A DNA stretch of 64,000 bases from Chryseobacterium gleum (GCA_945897915.1 CAMDGB010000003.1:1-64000); one strand, 5' to 3'. Positions 1 to 9,239 are shown, counted from the stretch's first letter. The notes: a model not told the origin generated them from the sequence alone. Made by a program: numbers and translations.

Positions 1-360
1 TCAAACATTTTTACAGGTGTTCAAGGTGGTACACACGAAATAATGGTAGAAGATACAGAAGGTTGTACTATATTAACCATTGATGTATTAGTAATTGATT
101 TTCCTAAATATTTTACACCAAATGGTGATGGAATTCATGATACGTGGAAAATTATTGGATTAGAGTCAAAAAATAACGCAAAAATTTATATATTTGACCG
201 ATATGGAAAACTAATGAAACAAATTGATCCATTAGGTGAAGGTTGGAACGGTAAATATAACGGCGAAGACTTACCATCAACGGATTATTGGTTCACAATT
301 GACTATACAGAAAAAGACAAACAAAAATTATTTAAAGCCCATTTTTCTTTAAAAAGATAA
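1..360 (+). CDS. C-terminal part of a T9SS-secreted protein with a type-B sorting domain (5' end outside window)
   Basis: The reading frame is open from base 1, so the gene starts upstream and only the last 119 codons are present. The visible part begins in a repeat or adhesin-like stretch and then holds a gliding motility-associated (type B) C-terminal domain: FPKYFTPNGDGIHDTW, then IYIFDRYGKL, then GWNGKYNGEDLPSTDYWF. This domain directs export through the type IX secretion system; such proteins are cell-surface or secreted. It sits 12 bp upstream of a PorP/SprF-family gene, a common pairing in Flavobacteriaceae in which the membrane protein helps secrete or attach the adjacent type-B protein. 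The identity of the N-terminal cargo cannot be seen. Confidence 0.9.
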   Translation, partial: SNIFTGVQGGTHEIMVEDTEGCTILTIDVLVIDFPKYFTPNGDGIHDTWKIIGLESKNNAKIYIFDRYGKLMKQIDPLGEGWNGKYNGEDLPSTDYWFTIDYTEKDKQKLFKAHFSLKR

Positions 361-372
361 GACAAGATTACT

Positions 373-1377
373 ATGAAACTAAGAGATTTATTACTACTAA
401 ACCTAATTATTTTTTTTCAATCAGCATATTCTCAAGAAGGGATTGCTGTTTATACAGATTATTTAACTGATAATTATTACTTAATACATCCATCCATGGC
501 TGGCGCTGCAAATTGTGCTAAGTTAAGAGTTACAGGAAGACAACAATGGTTTGGTCAGCAAGATGCGCCATCTTTACAAACAATGAGTTTTAATACCGCG
601 TTAGATGAAGATGGAAAATCTGGTTTAGGAATAATTGCTTTTAATGATAGAAACGGATACCATTCTCAATCAGGGGCTAAATTAACGTATGCACATCATT
701 TATTATTTTCACGAACAAAAGCTGATTTAAATATGCTTTCTTTCGGTTTAAGTACTGCATTTATTCAAAGTAGATTAGACGAGACAGCATTTAGGGTTTT
801 TGATCCTCAAATTTATGGTGGGATTACTCAAAAAGATTCTTATTTTAATATAGATATTGGCGCTTCTTACCATTATTTGGATTTTTTTACACATGTAACG
901 GTTAAAAATTTTATTGCTAATAGAAGAGAATTGTATTTAGCAGGAGTAGAATCAGATAACCTAAGAAAATACTTATGGAGTGCTGGTGCAAATTTTGGTG
1001 ACACGGATAACATTTCAGTAGAACCTTCATTTATGTTTCAAGTAACCGAACAAACGGGTGAAAAAGCGATTGATTTAAATGCAAAAGTATATAAAGCAAT
1101 GGATTTCGGAAATATATGGGGAGGACTTTCTTACAGAACGAGTTTTGAAGGTACACAATACACAAAAGAAAAAGGGGTAGTAAATACTCAGAAATTACAA
1201 TATATCACACCATTTGTAGGTGTTAATTTCAAACAATTTATGTTTGGTTATTCTTATAACCAACTGATTGGAGATGTTAAATTTGATAATGCAGGATACC
1301 ACCAATTAACCGTTGGATTGAATTTATTCTGTAAACCAAAAGCATACGACTGTAATTGTCCAGCCGTTTCAAACTAA
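373..1377 (+). CDS. PorP/SprF family type IX secretion system membrane protein
   Basis: A protein of 334 residues with an N-terminal signal peptide (cleavage likely after AYSQ, residues 18-21) and an outer-membrane beta-barrel pattern of alternating aromatic strands. The early motif LIHPSMAGAANCAKLRVTGR (residues about 37-56) followed by QQWFG is the usual PorP/SprF signature. The family is linked to T9SS-dependent secretion and surface attachment of proteins with type-B C-terminal domains, which fits the preceding gene, 12 bp away and probably in the same operon. It ends with a small Cys cluster (CKPKAYDCNC). Which cargo it serves is inferred from position only. Confidence 0.88.
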   Translation: MKLRDLLLLNLIIFFQSAYSQEGIAVYTDYLTDNYYLIHPSMAGAANCAKLRVTGRQQWFGQQDAPSLQTMSFNTALDEDGKSGLGIIAFNDRNGYHSQSGAKLTYAHHLLFSRTKADLNMLSFGLSTAFIQSRLDETAFRVFDPQIYGGITQKDSYFNIDIGASYHYLDFFTHVTVKNFIANRRELYLAGVESDNLRKYLWSAGANFGDTDNISVEPSFMFQVTEQTGEKAIDLNAKVYKAMDFGNIWGGLSYRTSFEGTQYTKEKGVVNTQKLQYITPFVGVNFKQFMFGYSYNQLIGDVKFDNAGYHQLTVGLNLFCKPKAYDCNCPAVSN

Positions 1378-1385
1378 TATAATTA

Positions 1386-1412
1386 ATCCCGAATTTTTCG
1401 GGATTTTTTTTA
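1386..1412 (+). terminator. Rho-independent terminator after the PorP/SprF gene
   Basis: Inverted repeat ATCCCGAA / TTCGGGAT with a short T loop followed by a run of T. It closes the type-B protein/PorP operon and lies only about 12 bp before the next start codon. Confidence 0.75.
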
Positions 1413-1423
1413 ATTTTTTTTGT

Positions 1424-1939
1424 ATGATTATTAAAGAAGTTAGAGGTAAAAAACCAACCATTCCTGCAGATTGTTACGTTGCGGAAAACGCCACTATTGT
1501 AGGTGATGTTTCTTTTGGAGAAAAATGTAGCGTTTGGTTTAATGCCGTAATTAGAGGAGATGTAAATTTTATTTCAATAGGGAATAAAGTAAATATTCAA
1601 GACGGAGCAGTAATACATTGTACCTATTTAAAACATCCAACTATTATTGGGAATAATGTTTCTATCGGACATAATGCTATTGTTCATGGATGTACTATTC
1701 ATGATAATGTTTTAGTAGGAATGGGTGCCATTATAATGGATGGTTGTGTGGTTGAAAGTAATTCGATAATAGGAGCGGGGAGTGTGTTAACTCAAAACAC
1801 GCATGTTGAAAGCGGGTTTATTTACGCAGGCAATCCAGCAAAGAAAATAAAAGCATTGAATACAAGCGATTTTGCAGGCGAAATTGACCGTATTTCTAAT
1901 AATTATGTAATGTATTCAAGCTGGTTTAAAGAAGACTAA
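1424..1939 (+). CDS. Gamma-carbonic-anhydrase-like hexapeptide-repeat protein
   Basis: A 171-residue left-handed beta-helix protein made of hexapeptide repeats (NATIVGDVSFGEKC, IGNKVNIQDG, IIGNNVSIGHNAIV and so on). The three zinc-ligand histidines of gamma-carbonic anhydrases are in place: His65 (VIHC), His83 and His88 (GHNAIVHG), as are the R44/D46-type and Q59/D60-type residues (RGDVN, IQDG). The length matches YrdA/CaiE-type family members, which form cytoplasmic trimers; some have carbonic anhydrase activity and others have unknown roles. The 3' end overlaps the convergent murI by 4 bp. Enzyme activity is not certain from sequence. Confidence 0.88.
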   Translation: MIIKEVRGKKPTIPADCYVAENATIVGDVSFGEKCSVWFNAVIRGDVNFISIGNKVNIQDGAVIHCTYLKHPTIIGNNVSIGHNAIVHGCTIHDNVLVGMGAIIMDGCVVESNSIIGAGSVLTQNTHVESGFIYAGNPAKKIKALNTSDFAGEIDRISNNYVMYSSWFKED

Positions 1940-2712
1940 AAAACCGTATAAACCACATTAAATTCGGAACCTATTAGTTGTTGCATTACCTCTGGAGAAT
2001 TGTTGATATAAAAGGAATGAAACACTTCATTAGAAGTATTAAATAAGTTATTTACTTCTAAAATATGTTTGGTTTGTTTGGCAACTGCTTCACCAGAATC
2101 AATAATTTTAATATGATTAGGGATTATTTTTTTTATTTGTGTAATCAAATAGGGATAATGTGTACAACCCAAAACCAAACAATCAATATCATCGGCAACC
2201 ATTGGTAGTAAGTAATCTTTTAGAAGTTGTGTCATTTTTTCAGAATGCATCGCACCGCTTTCGATGAGTTGTACCAATTCGTAACCAATTTGTTCCACTA
2301 CTTTCACATCTGAATACAAAGCGACGGTTTGATGAAAAAGCGCACTATTTAAAGTGCCTTGTGTTGCTAAAATTCCAATTTTTTGAGTTTTTGTATGAAG
2401 CGCGGCAGGCTTAATGGCGGGTTCGATTCCAATAAAAGGAATGTCATAATTGGCTCTTAATACTTTGATAGCATTTGTAGTAGCCGTATTACAAGCTACA
2501 ATAATAATTTTGCAATTTTTGTTTAGTAATATCTCTGTATTTTTTATACTTAACTCAATTATTTCTTCCTGACTTTTTTGGCCATAAGGTGCGTTTTTGC
2601 TGTCTGCTAAATAGATTGTGCTTTCATTTGGAAGAAGTTCGTATACTTCTTTCCAAATGGATGTGCCTCCTACTCCAGAATCGAAAAGGCCTATTGGATT
2701 TTTATTACTCAT
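1936..2712 (-). CDS. murI: Glutamate racemase MurI
   Basis: Interconverts L- and D-glutamate in the cytoplasm, supplying D-Glu for peptidoglycan. The protein has 258 residues, normal for the family. The N-terminal motif GLFDSGVGGTSIW, the first catalytic cysteine Cys74 in VACNTATTNA and the second Cys183 in LGCTHYPYL are all present. It is the last gene of the minus-strand envelope operon (CBS-nadK-porG-uppS-bamA-skp-skp-murI), but a terminator-like hairpin separates it from the upstream skp gene, so it may also have its own promoter (a TACATTTG box lies at 2717-2724, without a well-placed TTG). Confidence 0.96.
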   Translation of the reverse strand: MSNKNPIGLFDSGVGGTSIWKEVYELLPNESTIYLADSKNAPYGQKSQEEIIELSIKNTEILLNKNCKIIIVACNTATTNAIKVLRANYDIPFIGIEPAIKPAALHTKTQKIGILATQGTLNSALFHQTVALYSDVKVVEQIGYELVQLIESGAMHSEKMTQLLKDYLLPMVADDIDCLVLGCTHYPYLITQIKKIIPNHIKIIDSGEAVAKQTKHILEVNNLFNTSNEVFHSFYINNSPEVMQQLIGSEFNVVYTVF

Positions 2713-2721
2713 AAAACAAAT

Positions 2722-2763
2722 GTAAAAAAAAACTGCTCAATCTAAAAATAAGATGGAGCAGTT
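2722..2763 (-). terminator. Terminator downstream of the short OmpH/Skp gene
   Basis: The arms AACTGCTC (2731-2738) and GAGCAGTT (2756-2763) form a hairpin followed on the minus strand by a U-run (A-run at 2724-2732 on the plus strand). It ends transcription of the second ompH gene, before murI. Confidence 0.7.
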
Positions 2764-2784
2764 GTAGTATTTTTTTAAGTTTTA

Positions 2785-3291
2785 TTAAAAACCTAATTCT
2801 TTTTTAACATCAGCTAATAAATCCATTCCGTCAGCTAATAAAACACCACTTCCTACAGTAGAGTCTAATACGTATTGAACGCCTTTAGCACGAGCTACTT
2901 TTTGGATAGCTGCTAACGCTTTTTCTGTGATTGGTTTTTGTAATTCAATTTGTTTATCTTGTAATGATTTTGAAGCATCATCTTGATATTTTTGAATTCT
3001 TGTTCCCATGTCTTGCATTTCTTGAGAACGCGTTTGATTTAATAAATCTCCAGCAGTTTCTGCTTCTTTTTGATATTGAGCTGCTTTGGTTTGGTATTCT
3101 GCTACTAATTTTTTGTATTCAGAATCATAACCTTCTCTTAATTTTGTTAATTGAGCTTCTGCTGTTTTCATAGCTGGCATAGTAGTCATTAAAGCACTTA
3201 CATCAATATGTCCAACTTTAGTTTGAGCTGAGGCAACTTGTGCACCAAAAAATAGTACTATTGCAATAATTAGAGTTTTAAACTGTTTCAT
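2785..3291 (-). CDS. OmpH/Skp family periplasmic chaperone (short paralogue)
   Basis: A 168-residue protein with a clear Sec signal peptide (cleavage near VASAQ-TKVG). The mature part begins with the family motif KVGHIDVSALMTTMP and continues as a Lys/Glu/Gln-rich coiled coil (residues about 40-125), then returns to a short beta strand (GVQYVLDSTVGSGVL), as expected for the trimeric jellyfish fold of Skp. It presumably escorts unfolded outer-membrane proteins across the periplasm to BamA, encoded two genes upstream. Two ompH copies after bamA is the usual arrangement in Bacteroidota. Confidence 0.92.
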   Translation of the reverse strand: MKQFKTLIIAIVLFFGAQVASAQTKVGHIDVSALMTTMPAMKTAEAQLTKLREGYDSEYKKLVAEYQTKAAQYQKEAETAGDLLNQTRSQEMQDMGTRIQKYQDDASKSLQDKQIELQKPITEKALAAIQKVARAKGVQYVLDSTVGSGVLLADGMDLLADVKKELGF

Positions 3292-3343
3292 TTTTAATTT
3301 AATTTAATAAGGGTTATTTAATTTTTGATTTAGTTATTATTAT

Positions 3344-4156
3344 TTATTTCTTTTCATTTTTCTTATTTAACAAAGCATCTCTTTTAGCTTTTTGGTCATC
3401 TAATAATTTCTGACGTGCTTCTGCTCTTTCTTTTAGAAGCGCCGCTCTTTTGTCATCTGTTTCTTTTTTCTTAGCTGCTGTAGCATCTTTACGTTCCTGT
3501 AATTTTTTTTCTCTATCGTCTTTTGTAGCTTGTACGGCTTTTTCTTTTTCTAATATTTCAGGATTTTCAGTTGTATCAAATTCTCTTACATCTTTAGTAT
3601 CTTGAATTTTTTGTTGTTTTTTAGTTAGTTCAACTTTTTTGCCTGCTCTTTCTAACGCTTTTAAAACAAAATCGCTTATGTCAAAACGTTCCGCCGTGAA
3701 AAGCATCGTTAAATCAGATGATTTATCAAATACAAAATCGTAATTTCTTTGTACGGCTATATCTTGAACTATATTAAAAACTTGGTCTTGTATAGGTTTT
3801 ACCAACGCCGATTTTTGAATCATTAAGTCGCCTTGTGGTCCAAATCGTTTTTGTTGATAGTCAAGCATTTCTTTTTCAAGAACGTTGATTTCTTCTTCTT
3901 TATCGTTAATTAATTCTTTTGTTAAAAGTACTTTTTCAGAAGCTAATGCATCTTTCAGTTTTTTAATTTCAGTTTTTTTAATTTCAATTTCTTGTTTCCA
4001 AGTAGCTGCTTTTTGTTCCAATTGATTTTTAGCTTCGGCATATTCTGGAACTTTTTCCAAAATATAATCCATATCTATGTAACCAATTTTTGTTGTTTTT
4101 TGCGCTTGTACTGCAAATAAAACAAAACTAAAAAGTAAAACAAAATATTTTTTCAT
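3344..4156 (-). CDS. OmpH/Skp family protein with long charged C-terminal tail
   Basis: The preferred start is the ATG at 4156 (MKKYFVLLF), which gives a proper signal peptide ending near VQAQ; an upstream ATG at 4177 would add 7 residues in front of it. The mature protein starts with KIGYIDMDYILEKVPEY, the OmpH motif, followed by a coiled coil. After the Skp-like core (to about residue 190) there is an extra tail of about 80 residues made almost wholly of Lys, Glu, Asp, Ala and Arg, ending KKNEKK. It lies directly behind bamA and before the second ompH. A periplasmic chaperone role is inferred from the family; the role of the tail is unknown. Confidence 0.9.
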   Translation of the reverse strand: MKKYFVLLFSFVLFAVQAQKTTKIGYIDMDYILEKVPEYAEAKNQLEQKAATWKQEIEIKKTEIKKLKDALASEKVLLTKELINDKEEEINVLEKEMLDYQQKRFGPQGDLMIQKSALVKPIQDQVFNIVQDIAVQRNYDFVFDKSSDLTMLFTAERFDISDFVLKALERAGKKVELTKKQQKIQDTKDVREFDTTENPEILEKEKAVQATKDDREKKLQERKDATAAKKKETDDKRAALLKERAEARQKLLDDQKAKRDALLNKKNEKK

Positions 4157-4192
4157 AATTGTAAATGTTAAATTCAACTATCGTGCCACAAT

Positions 4193-6805
4193 TTAAAATT
4201 GTTGACCTATGATAAAGTGCGTTTGCCACCCACTTTTTATAGTATCACCAGGAATTGGATCAAATCCATGAGCAAAATCAATACCTAATAATCCAAACGC
4301 TGGCATAAATACTCTTAATCCTAAACCTGCTGAACGTTGTACTTTAAAAGGATCAAATGTTTTAAAATTATCAAAAGCTGCACCCGCTTCTACAAAACTC
4401 ATAGCATAAATTTTAGCTGATTGTTTCATGGTAATTGGGTATCTTAATTCCATAGAATATTTATTATACACCGTACCTCCGTTTTGCGAAGATAATGAAT
4501 TATTTGGATATCCACGTAATTGGATTACCTCTCTACCGTCTAATGCAAAATTTGCTAATCCATCTCCTCCAACAAAAAATCTCTCAAAAGGCACAATACC
4601 TCTATCTTGATTGTAAGCACCTAAGAAACCAAATTCGGCTCTGGTACGTAAAACGAATTTTTTGTATATTTTAGTATACCAATCACCACTAAATTTTAAT
4701 TTGTAAAATTCTAAATATTTAAAACGTTCTTGGTCTACTAAACTTTGATCGGCAACTGCTTCTGTATAATCGAATGTGTTACCACCTGTTGCATTAACAT
4801 ATACGGGTAACACGTTTCCGTTTGCATCAGTTGGAAAAACAGTATTGTTTTTTAATTTATATTCTTCTTTGTTTTGTAAATTGGCATAATCTGTACCATT
4901 AAATAAAGAATATGGTAAAGAAAATTTAGCAGAAACTGAGAAAGTTGAACCTCTATCTGGGAAAATTGGGTCTAAACCTCTACTATCTCTAGTTAATGTT
5001 GTGCTAAATGCTAAGTTTCTGGAAGCGCCATTTCCAAAAGTAAATAATCCTGTATTGTAATTATTTAAATCATAATAAGAAAAAGAAACTGAATTAGATA
5101 TACTAAAATAATCATCTGGTACTTTTAACCTTTTTCCGTAACCAACCGTTAAAGTAGAAATATTAAAACTTTTATCTCTGGTTACATTTCTAGATCTGTA
5201 ATCAAATAAAAATTGTTTACTGTGTGAAATGGATGTGAAAAAACTAATTGGTTTTTTTCCGCCCAACCAAGGTTCTGTAAATGACAAACTATATACTTGA
5301 AATCCCTGACTGGCTTGTAAACGTAATGACATTTTTTGACCATCACCCATTGGTAAAGGTTGGTATGCTTTTTTATTGAAAATATTTTTTAAAGAAAAAT
5401 TATTAAATGATAGACCTAAAGTCCCAATGAAACCTCCGGCACCGTAACCTCCTTGTAATTCTACTTGACTAGAACCTTTTTCCACAACGGTCCAATCCAA
5501 ATCTACTGTTCCAGCAGCTGGATCCATATTTACAGGTTCCGGACGAATGGCTTCCGCATCAAAAAATCCTAGTTGTCCTAATTCTCTAACAGAACGAATA
5601 ACCAAATCTTTATTCCATTTTTCTCCCGGTCTGGTTCTTAATTCTCTATAAATTACTTTATCGTTGGTTTTGTCGTTTCCTTTAACCGTGATATTATTAA
5701 AATAGGCAATCGGTCCTTCTGAAATTCTGATTTCAAAATCGATAGTATCGTTTTCTGTTTTAACCTCAACTGGATTGATGTTTGACCATAAATATCCATT
5801 ATTTTGATACAAATTGGATACATCTTCTGCGTCTGGAGAAGTTTTGTCAGCAATTCTTTTTTCTAACAAAACACCATTATAAATTTCTCCTCTTTTAATT
5901 CCTAAAATTGAATTTAAAGCTTGATCTGTATAAACCGTATTTCCTAAAAATCGGATATCTCCAAAGTAATATTTTTTGCCTTCTTCAATATTTACGTCAA
6001 TATTTATTTTATTGTTATTCTTATTGTAAGTTACACTTTCACTAACTACTCTAGCGTCTCTGTATCCTTTTTCTTTGTATTTTGTTACAAGGGTTCCTAA
6101 ATCTTCTTTGTATTTGTCTTTTACAAATTTTGAGGCTTTAAAAACTCTATAAACTTTCTTTTCTTTGGTGTTTTTAAATGATTTTTTAAGTTTTTTGTCT
6201 GTTAATTGTTCGTTCCCAACAAAATTAATTGCACTAATTTTTACTTTTTGACCTTTATCAATAAAAACTACCATATCTACTTTTGTATTTGTAGAATCGG
6301 CTAATGTATTAATTGTAACTTTGGTGTTAAAATAACCATCTTTTTTAAACTTATTTTCAATATAGTTTTTGGTATTTGTAATTAAGTTATCATTTACAAT
6401 TTTACCTTTGCTTAACTCGGTTTCTTTTAAGACATCTTCTCTTTTGCCTTTTTTAACGCCTTTAATTTTTATGTCATTAAGTTTAGGCAATTCGTATAAT
6501 TCTAACTCAAGAAAAATAGCTTCTCCTTCAATTTTTTTCACATAAAAGTTTACGTCATTAAAAAGGCCTAATTTCCAAAGTTTGGTAATTGCTAAACTAA
6601 TTTCTTCTCCTGGAATTCTGATTTTACTACCAATTTCAAGTCCAGTAAATGTTATAACTGTTTGTTCGTTAAAAGAAACTTTTCCAGTTACTTCTACACC
6701 AGAAAGTATGTATTCTTTTCCTTTTTCTAAGTTTGTTTCTTGTGCATTTATTGTATTTCCTATTAATAATAGGATAAATAAAAATAGTATTCTGTTTTTA
6801 AACAT
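4193..6805 (-). CDS. bamA: Outer membrane protein assembly factor BamA
   Basis: Central Omp85 component that folds beta-barrel proteins into the outer membrane. The start at 6805 (MFKNRILFLF) is preferred over 6841 because it begins the signal peptide (cleavage near NAQE) and leaves 7 bp after uppS rather than a 29-bp overlap. POTRA domains occupy roughly residues 25-440 (for example YILSGVEVTG, VSAINFVG-like strands, YFGDIRFLGN, YFNNITVKGN), followed by the surface-antigen barrel. The barrel contains FFVGGDGLANFALDGREVI and RGYP, the conserved lid-lock region, and ends with Phe (IIGQQF). Essential gene. Confidence 0.96.
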   Translation of the reverse strand: MFKNRILFLFILLLIGNTINAQETNLEKGKEYILSGVEVTGKVSFNEQTVITFTGLEIGSKIRIPGEEISLAITKLWKLGLFNDVNFYVKKIEGEAIFLELELYELPKLNDIKIKGVKKGKREDVLKETELSKGKIVNDNLITNTKNYIENKFKKDGYFNTKVTINTLADSTNTKVDMVVFIDKGQKVKISAINFVGNEQLTDKKLKKSFKNTKEKKVYRVFKASKFVKDKYKEDLGTLVTKYKEKGYRDARVVSESVTYNKNNNKINIDVNIEEGKKYYFGDIRFLGNTVYTDQALNSILGIKRGEIYNGVLLEKRIADKTSPDAEDVSNLYQNNGYLWSNINPVEVKTENDTIDFEIRISEGPIAYFNNITVKGNDKTNDKVIYRELRTRPGEKWNKDLVIRSVRELGQLGFFDAEAIRPEPVNMDPAAGTVDLDWTVVEKGSSQVELQGGYGAGGFIGTLGLSFNNFSLKNIFNKKAYQPLPMGDGQKMSLRLQASQGFQVYSLSFTEPWLGGKKPISFFTSISHSKQFLFDYRSRNVTRDKSFNISTLTVGYGKRLKVPDDYFSISNSVSFSYYDLNNYNTGLFTFGNGASRNLAFSTTLTRDSRGLDPIFPDRGSTFSVSAKFSLPYSLFNGTDYANLQNKEEYKLKNNTVFPTDANGNVLPVYVNATGGNTFDYTEAVADQSLVDQERFKYLEFYKLKFSGDWYTKIYKKFVLRTRAEFGFLGAYNQDRGIVPFERFFVGGDGLANFALDGREVIQLRGYPNNSLSSQNGGTVYNKYSMELRYPITMKQSAKIYAMSFVEAGAAFDNFKTFDPFKVQRSAGLGLRVFMPAFGLLGIDFAHGFDPIPGDTIKSGWQTHFIIGQQF

Positions 6806-6812
6806 TGTCAAT

Positions 6813-7547
6813 TTATCTAATTTGTTCGCTAGTTTTTCCAAATCTTCTTTCTCTTTTTTGATAACTTAATATTGCTTTATACAGTTCTTCTTCATTGAAG
6901 TCTGGCCAAAGCACGTCTGTAAAATAAAATTCAGCATAAGCAATTTGCCATAAAAGAAAATTACTTATCCTGTGTTCGCCACTCGTTCTTATTAATAAGT
7001 CAACATCTGGCATATTTTGCGTGTAAAGATGCTGATTTATAATTGATTCTTCAATAGCATCTACAGAAATTATATTATTTTTAACTTTTTCAGAAATTAT
7101 TTTAACAGCATTTATGATTTCATCTCTTGCGCCATAACTTAACGCTAACGTTAAAGTCATTCTGCTATTTGTTTTTGTTTTTTCAATAACTTCTGTTAAT
7201 TCTTTCCTAACTCCGGTTGGTAAATTGTCTAAATTACCAATCGCATTTAGCCTGATATTATTGCTTTGTAATGTTTTTAATTCTTTTTTTAAGGTACTAA
7301 CTAATAATTTCATTAATGTGTCTACTTCAATCTTGGGGCGGTTCCAATTTTCTGTTGAAAAAGCATAAAGCGTTAAAAATTCAATACCAAATTTAGCGCA
7401 GCTTTCAACAGTTTGTTTTACAGATTTGGTCCCTTTTTCATGACCAAACACACGCAACATTCCTTGGTTTTTTGCCCAACGCCCATTGCCATCCATAATT
7501 ATGGCCAAATGTTTTGGTAAGTTATTTTTATCTATTTCTTTTTCCAT
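6813..7547 (-). CDS. uppS: Isoprenyl transferase (undecaprenyl diphosphate synthase) UppS
   Basis: Cis-prenyltransferase that makes the lipid carrier for peptidoglycan and other polymers. The start at 7547 (MEKEIDKN) is chosen because the longer frame from 7583 adds a non-conserved stretch overlapping porG. The catalytic motif HLAIIMDGNGRWAK with the metal-binding Asp, FGHEKGTKSV, LYAFSTENWNRP and the C-terminal DLLIRTSGEHRISNFLLWQ are all present. About 244 residues, the normal size. It sits 1-2 bp from the upstream porG-like gene and 7 bp from bamA, so the three genes are probably cotranscribed. Confidence 0.96.
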   Translation of the reverse strand: MEKEIDKNNLPKHLAIIMDGNGRWAKNQGMLRVFGHEKGTKSVKQTVESCAKFGIEFLTLYAFSTENWNRPKIEVDTLMKLLVSTLKKELKTLQSNNIRLNAIGNLDNLPTGVRKELTEVIEKTKTNSRMTLTLALSYGARDEIINAVKIISEKVKNNIISVDAIEESIINQHLYTQNMPDVDLLIRTSGEHRISNFLLWQIAYAEFYFTDVLWPDFNEEELYKAILSYQKRERRFGKTSEQIR

Positions 7548-7548
7548 T

Positions 7549-8235
7549 CTATTCAGGTGCGCAAAAACATGGGTTTTTACCAAATGTGTAAGTAAGCGTA
7601 AACCCAGTAAAAATATACCAATCTTTGTTGTTTAAATTTCCAAATTTTAATGTTTCCAAATTTTTATTTAAAGGATTACTTCCGTCTAAATTATCAGTAA
7701 ATGTATATCTAGCGCCTGTTTCTAATCCAATAACCAAATGATTTGTTAACTTTGATTTTATTCCAAAAACCATAGGAATAGCCAACGAATAATGTTGATA
7801 ATCTATTTTACTTTCAGTACCAATTACATAAATTTCATCGTAAACAAAAGCTGAAATTCCAGAATACACATAAGGTGTAAACGTAAAATCAGATTGATGC
7901 AAATCGAAATCCAAAAAATTAAATTCTAAACCTGCTGAAAATTCTTTGATATTATTTTTTATTTCAAAACCTCTATTTTTTCTATTTGGCGCATTACTTT
8001 CTTTGTCTTTTGCCGTAATAGATGCCATATTATAAGAAAAGCGCCAAGAATGTCTTGTGCTTTTGTTCCATTTGTATAAAACCCCGAACGCCATGTCATT
8101 TGGAGACAAATAGTTTTCTTTTCCTACATCACCAATATAATTACTACCACCTACAAAAACGCCTAATTCGTGAATTTGTCCGAATGAAGTGATGCAGCAT
8201 AATACGCCTATACTATTTAATAAAAATCTTTTCAT
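7549..8235 (-). CDS. porG: PorG-like outer membrane protein of the type IX secretion system (DUF6089)
   Basis: The start at 8235 (MKRFLLNS) gives a signal peptide ending near SFGQ; the longer frame from 8304 puts over 20 residues in front. The mature protein of about 210 residues is a beta-barrel: HELGVFVGGSNYIGDVG, then alternating strands, ending in YTFGKNPCFCAPE. Position between nadK and uppS-bamA-skp-skp matches the location of the T9SS component porG in Porphyromonas, as I recall it. PorG is an outer membrane partner of the PorK/PorN ring. The assignment rests on fold, size and gene order rather than on a recognisable catalytic motif. Confidence 0.72.
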   Translation of the reverse strand: MKRFLLNSIGVLCCITSFGQIHELGVFVGGSNYIGDVGKENYLSPNDMAFGVLYKWNKSTRHSWRFSYNMASITAKDKESNAPNRKNRGFEIKNNIKEFSAGLEFNFLDFDLHQSDFTFTPYVYSGISAFVYDEIYVIGTESKIDYQHYSLAIPMVFGIKSKLTNHLVIGLETGARYTFTDNLDGSNPLNKNLETLKFGNLNNKDWYIFTGFTLTYTFGKNPCFCAPE

Positions 8236-8344
8236 TTTTTTAATCGTTTGCAAATATAATAATATTGATGTACTAACCATCTTAAACCAAGTTTTTTTGA
8301 TCATTAACTTGATTTAATAACGCAAAAAAATGAAAATTCGTGTG

Positions 8345-9229
8345 TTAATTCCTTTTGTCTTCTCCCCAAAGTAGTTTTTTTCGAATTGTTCTTAAGAAAC
8401 CTTCTTCTGGAAATTCGATTATTGAGATATAAAAATCTGATTTTTTAACTGTTAAGGTAGTTTCGTTAGAAACAGAAGTTAATCTGGAATCTAATGAAAC
8501 CAAATATTGTTCTTCTCTTCCTTTTATTTTTATAGTTAATTCAGAATCGTCAGGAATAATTAAAGGTCGGGCAGTTAAATTATGCGGCGCAATAGGGGTG
8601 ATAACAAAACAATTTGACGTGGGCATAATTACTGGTCCACCACAACTAAGCGAATACCCGGTAGATCCTGTAGGAGTAGAAATAATTAATCCGTCTGCCC
8701 AATATGAATTTAGATATTCATTATTAATATAGGTTTCAATAGTAATCATGGAAGTGGTGTCTTTTCGGGAAACCGTAATTTCATTTAAAGCAAAATTAAT
8801 GTCTTCTAAATCAACATTTTCAGGGTAGGAGTGCAAACTTACTAAGGTTCTTTTTGAAATAGAAAAATCATTTGCTACTACACGCGTTAATAGTTTTTCG
8901 ATATTTTCTTCTTGAATTGTTGCTAAAAAACCCAATCTTCCTGCGTTAATTCCAATAATAGGTAAATTGTAATTTCTTACAAAAGTGGCAGCTCGTAAAA
9001 TAGTTCCATCTCCACCAATACTTATTAAGTAATCAAAATTATCTTTCAAACATTCGTGAGAATCAAATGTGCTGTATTTTGATAATGCGACCTCGTTTTC
9101 AATTAATTTATCATAAAAAATTTTATAAAAACAAATTTCAATATTATTTTGTTCTAAAAACGCTACCACTTTTTCTACTATAGAATGCGTGTTGTTTTGA
9201 TAATATTGACCAAATACAGCTATTTTCAT
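8345..9229 (-). CDS. nadK: NAD kinase
   Basis: Phosphorylates NAD to NADP in the cytoplasm. The protein has 294 residues with the diagnostic GGDGT motif (residues 72-76, catalytic Asp74), the loop NAGRLGFLA, and the NAD-binding stretch TPTGSTGYSLSCGGP. The gene follows the CBS-domain gene by about 10 bp and precedes porG, as part of the conserved Flavobacteriia operon. Confidence 0.96.
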   Translation of the reverse strand: MKIAVFGQYYQNNTHSIVEKVVAFLEQNNIEICFYKIFYDKLIENEVALSKYSTFDSHECLKDNFDYLISIGGDGTILRAATFVRNYNLPIIGINAGRLGFLATIQEENIEKLLTRVVANDFSISKRTLVSLHSYPENVDLEDINFALNEITVSRKDTTSMITIETYINNEYLNSYWADGLIISTPTGSTGYSLSCGGPVIMPTSNCFVITPIAPHNLTARPLIIPDDSELTIKIKGREEQYLVSLDSRLTSVSNETTLTVKKSDFYISIIEFPEEGFLRTIRKKLLWGEDKRN

Positions 9230-9239
9230 TTTTGAATTT

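Noticed and set aside
2401-2450. tRNA-like GGTTCGATTCC sequence
   Set aside because: It lies inside the murI coding region and has no cloverleaf arms around it; no tRNA was found anywhere in the window.
2931-3173. Open frame of 80 codons opposite the short ompH gene, and similar antisense frames elsewhere
   Set aside because: They lie wholly opposite well-supported genes, have biased hydrophobic composition from reading coiled-coil codons backwards, and no independent signals.
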